DNA from: Sphingopyxis sp. H073
Lineage (GTDB): Bacteria > Pseudomonadota > Alphaproteobacteria > Sphingomonadales > Sphingomonadaceae
Assembly: GCF_001468395.1 (NCBI RefSeq)
Contig: NZ_LNSG01000009.1
Coordinates: 124,001-188,000, forward strand
Direction of reading: 5' to 3'
DNA length: 64,000 nt
The position numbers and the translations under genes were made by a program. Under the pieces are notes generated by a model. That model was given only the letters and a program-made list of their open reading frames with translations. It had not been told where the DNA came from and did no database searches. Every line of letters begins with the position of its first letter. Position 1 is the first letter of the stretch. Below are positions 57,874 through 64,000 of the stretch, in pieces.

Positions 57874-60154
57874 ATTCTTCTTTGCCTTGCCGGTTCCGGA
57901 TCCGCCCCGGAACCGATTCAATCTGCCCTGTCACCAAGTCGCCGCCCTTACCCGCGAGCGGTCGCAGCCGGTCGGGGTGCAGCGTCAGCGTTACGCACGT
58001 CCCCTGCCCCGCCGGATTGTCGCAGAAATCTAGCTCGCCATAATGCTGCTCGACGATCTTCTTCACGATCGCGAGCCCGAGCCCGGTGCCGCCCTGCCGC
58101 GTCGTCATATAGGGTTCGGCGATCGCGTCGCGTGCCTCCGGCAATCCGATTCCGTCGTCGGAAATGCGGATGACAATGGCATCGTCGCGCCCGATGTCCA
58201 GCTCGGCGCGGATATGGCCGATTGGAGGAGATTCTGAATCTTTCGAATTTTCTTCAATCGCTTCCACAGCGTTTTTGACGATATTGGTAAGCGCTTGCGA
58301 CAACAGCCGGCGGTCGCACACCAGCGGTTCGATCTCGTTCGGGGTCTTCACGCTGAACTGGATATCGGGCTTCGCAACCTCGAACAGGAACACCGCCTGG
58401 CGCAGGATATCGCGCACATCCTCGGCGCCGAAAGTCGGTTTGGGCATGCGCGCGAAGCTCGAAAATTCGTCGACCATGCGGCGCATGTCGTGAACCTGAC
58501 GGATGATCGTGTCGGTCAGGCGGCGGAAGGTCGCCTCGTCGCCTTCGACCTTCGCGCCGAACCGCCGCTGGAGCCGCTCGGCCGCAAGCTGGATCGGGGT
58601 CAGCGGATTCTTGATCTCGTGCGCGATCCGGCGCGCGACGTCGGACCAGGCCGCGCGGCGCTGGTCGAGCAATTGCTGCGTGATATCCTCGAAACTCAGC
58701 ACATAGCCGTCGCCCTGCGCCACCGCCTTTGCCGCAAGCGTCGCCGGCTCCGCGTCGCGCCGCGCCAGTTGCACGATCGCCTCATGCTCTTCGCTGGTCA
58801 GCAGCCGCGCGAGTTCCGGCGCGACGTCGGCGAGCGGCTGGCCGGTCAATTCCCCGGCGCTCTGCCCGATCAGATGCTCGGCGGCAGCGTTGGTGAGCAG
58901 GATGCGGTGTTCGGCATCGACCGAGACGACTGCCGACGAGACGCCCGACAGCACCGCCTCGATGAAGCTGCGGCGCGTTTCGAGTTGTTCGTTGACGTTG
59001 ACGAGTGCCCCCGTCTGCCCCTCGAGCTGTTCGGTCATCCGGTTGAATGCGCGCGTCAGCACCGCGATTTCGTCATCGCGCTCCGGCGGCGTCACGCGTA
59101 CCGACAGATCGCCGCCCGCCGCGGTCCGCGTTGCCCCAATCAAGGTACCGAGCGGGCGCACGATGCGGTCGGCGACGACGATCGCGGCGATCACCGCGAG
59201 CGCGAGCAACAGCAACGACCCGAGATAAAGTGCGCCGTTGAACTGAAGCTGCAATTGCTGCGATCGTTCGAACAGATCATTGTAATCCGCCAGCACGGCT
59301 CCGGCACGCGCGGATTGTTGGAATCCGGGCACATTGGCATCACGCGAAGCATAGACATAGGCGCTTTCGGTTCCGGGTAAGCGCGCAGCGGCTTCAATAC
59401 GGTCAGGCTGGCGGACGACGACCACGTCTTCGCCTGCGTTAAGCCTGCTCACCATGGTCGGCGTCAAACGGCTTTCCGCCGCGCGCTTATCGGGATCAAT
59501 CGCCGCTGCGGTTCGCGCAACGCCATCCTTGCCGATCTCGATGATCGCCGACTCATTGAGGCTTCGAACGACAACCTGTTGCAGATAATAATTATAGAAG
59601 CCGGGGCTATCGACCGTGAACTGCGTCAGCTGTTTGCCGAGGTCGGTCGCCATCGCATAAGTGTTCGCACTCACCTGGCGCTGATTCTCTTGATAATAGC
59701 CCTCGGCGAGATTCGCCGCGTTCTCGAACATGCCCCGCAATCGATCGGAGAACCAGAAGTCGACGCCATATTGGAAGAGCAGCGACGCGAAGATCACCAC
59801 GAGCAGCGTCGGAGCAGCCGCAATCAGCGAGAAGAGCGCGACGAGCCGGACGTGCAGACGCCCGTTGCCGCCCGCCATAGTCTTTTCGGCACGGGCGCGG
59901 GCCAAGCGACTACCTACCAGCACGATCAGGGTCATTGCCGGTACGAGGTTGACGATCATGATCGCCGCAACCAGTCCCGGAGTCAGCAGTCTCTCGCTCT
60001 GCGCGTCGCCGGTAACGAAGATATAAGTCGCGAGTGCGACGCTGACGATCACCGCCAGCGTGTAATATTCGGGCGCGGCAAAGTGCCAACCGCGCGAACT
60101 GGCGCCCGCGGCGGGTAGTTCACTTGCTTGAAGGGGGGAAGCGGCGGGCTCCAT
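57863..60154 (-). CDS. ntrY: NtrY sensor histidine kinase
   Basis: A 763-residue membrane kinase. Three or so N-terminal membrane helices are followed by a periplasmic sensor region, another helix, a HAMP domain (ADRIVRPLGTLIGATRTAAGG), a PAS domain (VSVDAEHRILLTNAAAEHLIG), the His-phosphorylation helix [21 protein letters not shown] and an ATPase domain with NIVKNAVEAIEEN, SDDGIGLP and GGTGLGLAIVKKIVEQH. It is the partner of NtrX. The start at 60154 has AAGG five bases upstream; in-frame ATGs at 60184 and 60193 are alternatives. Confidence 0.92.
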   Translation of the reverse strand: MEPAASPLQASELPAAGASSRGWHFAAPEYYTLAVIVSVALATYIFVTGDAQSERLLTPGLVAAIMIVNLVPAMTLIVLVGSRLARARAEKTMAGGNGRLHVRLVALFSLIAAAPTLLVVIFASLLFQYGVDFWFSDRLRGMFENAANLAEGYYQENQRQVSANTYAMATDLGKQLTQFTVDSPGFYNYYLQQVVVRSLNESAIIEIGKDGVARTAAAIDPDKRAAESRLTPTMVSRLNAGEDVVVVRQPDRIEAAARLPGTESAYVYASRDANVPGFQQSARAGAVLADYNDLFERSQQLQLQFNGALYLGSLLLLALAVIAAIVVADRIVRPLGTLIGATRTAAGGDLSVRVTPPERDDEIAVLTRAFNRMTEQLEGQTGALVNVNEQLETRRSFIEAVLSGVSSAVVSVDAEHRILLTNAAAEHLIGQSAGELTGQPLADVAPELARLLTSEEHEAIVQLARRDAEPATLAAKAVAQGDGYVLSFEDITQQLLDQRRAAWSDVARRIAHEIKNPLTPIQLAAERLQRRFGAKVEGDEATFRRLTDTIIRQVHDMRRMVDEFSSFARMPKPTFGAEDVRDILRQAVFLFEVAKPDIQFSVKTPNEIEPLVCDRRLLSQALTNIVKNAVEAIEENSKDSESPPIGHIRAELDIGRDDAIVIRISDDGIGLPEARDAIAEPYMTTRQGGTGLGLAIVKKIVEQHYGELDFCDNPAGQGTCVTLTLHPDRLRPLAGKGGDLVTGQIESVPGRIRNRQGKEEYGA

Positions 60155-60240
60155 TGTTGCCTTGTTACGACAAAGCTGTTGCATAGAAAACACACAAAGT
60201 GCGCTCGGCGATCGATTACCGGCTCCGGCCGATCAGATCG

Positions 60241-61656
60241 TCAGGGTTGTGCGGGATCGATATCGAGCTGGCCCAGCCGCTTGCGCAACGTATTGCGATT
60301 AATTCCCAGCCGGCGAGCGGCTTCGAGCTGATTTCCGCGCACTTCGCGCAGCGTCCGGCGCAGCAGCGCGGCCTCGACGATCGCCTCCAGCCGCTCGTGA
60401 ATCTCGCCGTCATGATCCGCGGCGGCCAGCTGCTCGCGCGCCCAGTCGTCGACCGCACGCGCGATCAGGTCGACGGGGTCGGCGGGCATCGCGCCCTCGC
60501 CGCTGTCGTGGAGCACCGATTCGACGTCGCGCGGGGTAACGATCGTATCGCGCGACAGCACGGCCAGCCGTTGGACGACGTTGCCCAGCTCGCGGACGTT
60601 GCCCGGCCAGTCGTGCCGTTCGAGCAATTGCATGGCCTCCGGCGCAAACTGGCGGTCGGGGAGCCCCGAATGGCGCCCGGCATCGACGAAGTGGCGCACG
60701 AGCGCGGCGATATCGCTCCGCCGGTCGCGCAGCGGCGGCAAGGTCACGGGAATGACGTTGAGCCGGTAGAACAGATCCTCGCGAAAGCGACCGTCGGCGA
60801 CGAGCTTGCGCATGTCGCGGTGCGTCGCGGCGATGACGCGCACGTCGGCGCGCAGCGCCTGGCTGCCGCCGACGGTCGAATATTCATTGCTCTGGAGCAC
60901 GCGCAGCAGCCGCGTCTGCGCCTCGAGCGGCATGTCGCCGATCTCGTCGAGGAAGAGCGTGCCTCCCGCTGCCTGTTCGAAACGGCCGGCGTTGCGGCTG
61001 TGCGCGCCGGTGAACGCTCCCTTTTCATGGCCGAACAGTTCGGCCTCGATCAGCTCGCGCGGGATCGCCGCCATGTTGATGGCAACAAAGGGACCGGCGC
61101 GGCGCAGCCCCGTCGCATGGATGGCGCGCGCGACGACTTCCTTGCCCGTCCCCGATTCACCGAGGATCAGCACCGCAAGATCGTTCGTCGCGAGCCGCGC
61201 GATCGTCCGATAGACCGCCTGCATAGCCGGCGCGCGGCCGACGAGACCATGGCTGTCGGCCTGCCCCGGATCGACCTTCGCCGCCGGCTGGCTGCTGCGT
61301 TCGAGTGCTGCGCGGACGCTTGCGGTCAGTTCTTCGAGGTCAAAGGGCTTGGGCAGATAGTCATAACTGCCGATCCCCGTCGCGCGCACCGCGGTATCGA
61401 GGGTATTCTGCGCCGACAGCACGATCACCGGCGTCTCTGGATCGACCCCGGCACCGGGAAGCGAGTCGATGCCGTCGCCATCGGGCAGCACGACATCGGT
61501 GATGATCAGATCGGGCCGGTTGTCGGCAAGCCACGCGTTGCGTTCGCCGACACTGCCGACAGAGGCGAACGTACCGCACTCGCCGGTCAGCGTCTCGCGG
61601 ATGATCAGCGCGATCGCGGGATCATCCTCGACGAGCAGGATCGTCTTGCCGGTCAT
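60241..61656 (-). CDS. ntrC: NtrC nitrogen regulator (sigma-54 activator)
   Basis: A 471-residue enhancer-binding protein. Receiver with Asp54 (IITDVVLPDGDG); AAA+ domain with Walker A GESGTGKE (166-173), GAFTGA (213-218) and Walker B GGTLFLDEIGDMP; Fis-type DNA-binding domain GNQLEAARRLGINRNTLRKRL. With NtrB it activates nitrogen-assimilation promoters through sigma-54. Its ATG overlaps the ntrB stop (ATGA). The contrast with NtrX, which lacks GAFTGA, shows the two act by different means. Confidence 0.95.
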   Translation of the reverse strand: MTGKTILLVEDDPAIALIIRETLTGECGTFASVGSVGERNAWLADNRPDLIITDVVLPDGDGIDSLPGAGVDPETPVIVLSAQNTLDTAVRATGIGSYDYLPKPFDLEELTASVRAALERSSQPAAKVDPGQADSHGLVGRAPAMQAVYRTIARLATNDLAVLILGESGTGKEVVARAIHATGLRRAGPFVAINMAAIPRELIEAELFGHEKGAFTGAHSRNAGRFEQAAGGTLFLDEIGDMPLEAQTRLLRVLQSNEYSTVGGSQALRADVRVIAATHRDMRKLVADGRFREDLFYRLNVIPVTLPPLRDRRSDIAALVRHFVDAGRHSGLPDRQFAPEAMQLLERHDWPGNVRELGNVVQRLAVLSRDTIVTPRDVESVLHDSGEGAMPADPVDLIARAVDDWAREQLAAADHDGEIHERLEAIVEAALLRRTLREVRGNQLEAARRLGINRNTLRKRLGQLDIDPAQP

Positions 61657-62747
61657 TCGCCGCGGCCTTTCTTGGGCACGGCCGGCAGGTGGACGCGGAA
61701 GCGGGTCCATTCCCCGTCGCGCATATGCTGGACGGTGCCGCCCATGTCGCGCGCCAGCTTGGCGACGAGCGCGAGGCCAAGCCCCCTGCCCTCGCGCTTC
61801 GTGGTCACAAAGGGATCGAACAGGTCGCCGCGGATGTCGGCGGGCACGCCGGGGCCATTGTCGCTGACGCTGACCTCGATCGGCAACGCGATGCGGCCGC
61901 GGCCGTCGCCATTGTCGATCGACAGGCCGTGGCGGAATGCCGTCGCGACGCGTACCACGCCGTCGTCGCGCCCGCCGAGCGCCTCGCAGCCATTGGTGAT
62001 CAGGTTTAGCAGTATCTGCACGACCGCGTCATGATTGCCATGGACGAGCGGCAGCGAGGGGTCGAAATCCTCGGCAAAGCGAATGCCCGGAAACTGCCGT
62101 GCACGTGCGGTTTCGATCGCCTGGTGGATCGGCTGATACAGATTGAGCGGCGCACAAGCGATCGGCTGGCCGCGCGAGAAATGCTCCATCTGGTCGATCA
62201 GGGTGGTAATCCGGTCAACTTCGGCGCAGATGAGCGTCGTAAAGCGCTCGCCGCTGGCGTCGGTCTTGCGCGCCAGAAGCTGCGCCGCGCCCTTGATCCC
62301 AGCGAGCGGGTTCTTGATCTCGTGCGCCAGCATCGACGCCGCGGCCCCCGCCGCGCGGCCCGACCGTCCGATCGCACCGCCCATCAGCTCGGCATCGCTC
62401 TGCGAGGGCACAAGCGTCAGGATGCGGTGGCCGCTGCGACCATAGGGCACCATCTGCATGTCGACGAACGCCGATTTGCGCCCGCCGAGCGAGATTTCCG
62501 CGCGGTGTGCGAACAGCGCCGAGGTCGCGGGGTCGTTCATCCGCTGGCGATAGCTGCGATCCATTCCGATGACGTCATAGACGACGCGCCCGACCATCGC
62601 GGCGCGGCCGATATTGCAGAGTTGCTCGGCGGCGGCGTTGACGAACAGGATCACTCCGCCCTTGTCGATCAGCAGCGTGGCGATCGGGTGCGACTGGATG
62701 ATCTCGTCATGGTCGAACGTCGGGATGCTCGACGTCAGCGCGCTCAC
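61653..62747 (-). CDS. ntrB: NtrB nitrogen-sensing histidine kinase
   Basis: A 364-residue cytoplasmic kinase/phosphatase. A PAS domain ([24 protein letters not shown]) precedes the His box with H142 in [20 protein letters not shown] and the ATPase domain ([38 protein letters not shown]). No membrane segment is visible. It should respond to PII protein. It overlaps dusB and ntrC by ATGA on both sides, so dusB-ntrB-ntrC is one operon. Confidence 0.94.
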   Translation of the reverse strand: MSALTSSIPTFDHDEIIQSHPIATLLIDKGGVILFVNAAAEQLCNIGRAAMVGRVVYDVIGMDRSYRQRMNDPATSALFAHRAEISLGGRKSAFVDMQMVPYGRSGHRILTLVPSQSDAELMGGAIGRSGRAAGAAASMLAHEIKNPLAGIKGAAQLLARKTDASGERFTTLICAEVDRITTLIDQMEHFSRGQPIACAPLNLYQPIHQAIETARARQFPGIRFAEDFDPSLPLVHGNHDAVVQILLNLITNGCEALGGRDDGVVRVATAFRHGLSIDNGDGRGRIALPIEVSVSDNGPGVPADIRGDLFDPFVTTKREGRGLGLALVAKLARDMGGTVQHMRDGEWTRFRVHLPAVPKKGRGE

Positions 62748-63742
62748 GCAGCGGCCTTGCTCAGATATGGACCGTAAAAGGCTTCGAGCGCGTCGAGGAC
62801 GCCCTTGCTGTCGGGAATCTGGTTGACCTTGTTGCGAAACTCTGCCGAGCCGTGCAGCCCCTTGACGTACCAGCCCAGATGTTTGCGCGCCATATTGACG
62901 CCGGTCATTTCGCCATAGTGATCGATCATCGCACGATAATGCGATGTAATCACTTCATATTGTTCGTCGATGCCGGGATCGGGCCGCTCGGCCTCGCCGC
63001 GCAGCGCCGCGATCACCTGCCCGAGCAGCCAGGGGCGACCATAGGCGCCCCGGCCGATCATCACGCCGTCGGCGCCGCTTTGCGCGAGGGCCGTTCTGGC
63101 GTCATCGGCCGAACAAATGTCGCCGTTGACGATCACCGGGATCGACACCGCATCCTTGACCTTGCGGACAAAGGCCCAGTCGGCCTCGCCGCGATACATC
63201 TGGTTACGCGTGCGGCCGTGGACCGTGACCAGCTTGGCGCCGAGATCCTCGGCGATATGCGCAAGCTCGGGGGCGTTGAGGCTGTCATGGTCCCAACCCA
63301 TGCGCATCTTGACCGTGACCGGAACCGACACCGCCTTGACGCAGGAGTCGATCAACGCCGCCGCGAGCTTGAGGTCGCGCATCAGCGCCGACCCGGCGTC
63401 GCCGTTGGTCACCTTGCGCACCGGGCAGCCCATGTTGATGTCGATGATCGCGGCACCGCGGTCTTCGTTGAGCTTCGCCGCCTCTCCCATCTCATAGGGA
63501 GTGCAGCCGACAAGCTGCATCGACACCGGTTCTTCGACCGGATCCCACGCCGCCTTCTGGATCGACTGGCGCGTCTCGCGGATCGCTGCCTGGCTGGCAA
63601 TCATCTCGGTGACGTTGAGCCCCGAGCCATAATAGCGGACGAGCTTGCGGAACGGCAGGTCGGAGACGCCCGTCATCGGCGCGAGGATCACGGGATCCGC
63701 GATGGTGATATTGCCGATCTGAATGGGCCTGAGCGGCGCCAT
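62744..63742 (-). CDS. dusB: tRNA dihydrouridine synthase B
   Basis: A 332-residue FMN-dependent synthase. Family features are [21 protein letters not shown], the catalytic Cys106 in [35 protein letters not shown] and [17 protein letters not shown]. The first-gene position upstream of ntrBC (formerly nifR3) is conserved in Alphaproteobacteria. It reduces uridine in the tRNA D loop. It is divergent from ispD. Confidence 0.95.
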   Translation of the reverse strand: MAPLRPIQIGNITIADPVILAPMTGVSDLPFRKLVRYYGSGLNVTEMIASQAAIRETRQSIQKAAWDPVEEPVSMQLVGCTPYEMGEAAKLNEDRGAAIIDINMGCPVRKVTNGDAGSALMRDLKLAAALIDSCVKAVSVPVTVKMRMGWDHDSLNAPELAHIAEDLGAKLVTVHGRTRNQMYRGEADWAFVRKVKDAVSIPVIVNGDICSADDARTALAQSGADGVMIGRGAYGRPWLLGQVIAALRGEAERPDPGIDEQYEVITSHYRAMIDHYGEMTGVNMARKHLGWYVKGLHGSAEFRNKVNQIPDSKGVLDALEAFYGPYLSKAAA

Positions 63743-63838
63743 GGCGGGGAGCTTTCGTTGAATTGCCTAAAATTTGAGCAGCCCCTACACGCTAAGCGGC
63801 TTTCCCGCAAGGCGCGGCTGCGCTAACCGGCGCGGCTG

Positions 63839-64000
63839 ATGACCGACTCCACGCCGTCCACCGTTCCGCGCGTCGCGGCGATCCTGCTTGCCGGGGGCAC
63901 GGGCACGCGCGCGGGTTTCGATCATCCAAAGCAACTCGAATTGCTCGGTGGCAAGGCCGTGCTGCGCTGGAGCGTCGATGCATTCGACGCGCATCCGGCG
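63839..64000 (+). CDS. 2-C-methyl-D-erythritol 4-phosphate cytidylyltransferase start (IspD or IspDF fusion), partial
   Basis: The ATG at 63839 opens a frame to the right edge. The 54 visible residues include VAAILLAGGTGTRAGFDHPKQLELLGGKAVLRWSV, the nucleotide-binding start of IspD (AxxLAGGxGxRxG...PKQ). In Alphaproteobacteria this gene is often fused to ispF and lies divergent from dusB-ntrBC, as here; the window ends too early to tell. It makes CDP-methylerythritol in the MEP isoprenoid pathway. Confidence 0.9.
   Translation, partial: MTDSTPSTVPRVAAILLAGGTGTRAGFDHPKQLELLGGKAVLRWSVDAFDAHPA

Noticed and set aside
1..64000. CRISPR arrays, insertion sequences, integrases, phage genes or rRNA operons
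   Set aside because: No regularly spaced direct repeats, transposase or integrase motifs, or rRNA sequences were seen in reading both strands.

Overview
The window reads as core chromosome of a high-GC alphaproteobacterium of the order Sphingomonadales. A Sphingopyxis or Sphingomonas-like genome is my impression, not a computed assignment. The signs are a GcrA cell-cycle regulator, an F0-only ATP synthase operon (atpI-atpB-atpE-b'-b) without F1 genes, the order dusB-ntrB-ntrC-ntrY-ntrX-hfq-hflX, an ispD or ispDF start, and a two-Sm-domain Hfq of a type I recall from other sphingomonads. There is no insertion sequence, prophage, integrase or CRISPR array, and no gene-free stretch longer than about 250 bases.

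Layout. 1-1783: end of an EF-hand protein, rnk and radC. 1939-5721: a ydbH-ynbE-ydbL operon for an envelope-spanning lipid bridge. 5927-8487: the F0 operon, ended by a strong terminator. 8540-16592: glutathione transferase and short-chain dehydrogenase diverging from uvrC, then a thioesterase, recO, leuB, metZ, apaG and a LysR-type regulator. 16593-19899: parE followed one base later by a beta-lactamase-fold serine hydrolase. 20069-24286: outer-membrane barrel, thioesterase, gcrA, ABC-2 permease, hspQ and a YIP1 protein, then tRNA-Ser(CGA). 24530-30040: a large propeller-amidohydrolase, a CaiB-type CoA-transferase and a YghU-type GST. 30187-33265: an orphan TadE/TadG pair and a Phd/YefM-PAS regulator. 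33262-36936: an MBL hydrolase and two acyl-CoA dehydrogenases separated by a palindromic repeat. 36959-44353: fecI-fecR-TonB receptor downstream of a large autotransporter. 44528-45338: a 2OG-Fe(II) oxygenase and tRNA-Ser(UGA). 45481-54522: a tightly packed run of murein and housekeeping genes (mltB-like, rlpA, dacC, tmk, holB, metG, tatD, MBL, a small membrane protein, mazG). 54533-63742: hflX, hfq, ntrX, ntrY, ntrC, ntrB and dusB, all on the minus strand. 63839-end: start of ispD/ispDF.

How it fits together. Three functional blocks stand out. One is the envelope: the YdbH bridge, barrels, autotransporter, FecIR signalling and murein hydrolases. The second is nitrogen and RNA regulation: two NtrB/C-type systems plus Hfq and HflX. 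The third is acyl-CoA metabolism. The points most worth a second look are the tandem-duplicated Hfq, the Phd/YefM-PAS fusion with no toxin, NtrX without the sigma-54 GAFTGA loop, the Asp-rich and RTX-like repeats in the autotransporter, and a tRNA-Ser(CGA) with U at the discriminator position. Overlapping start/stop codons (ATGA or GTGA) are frequent and mark likely operons.
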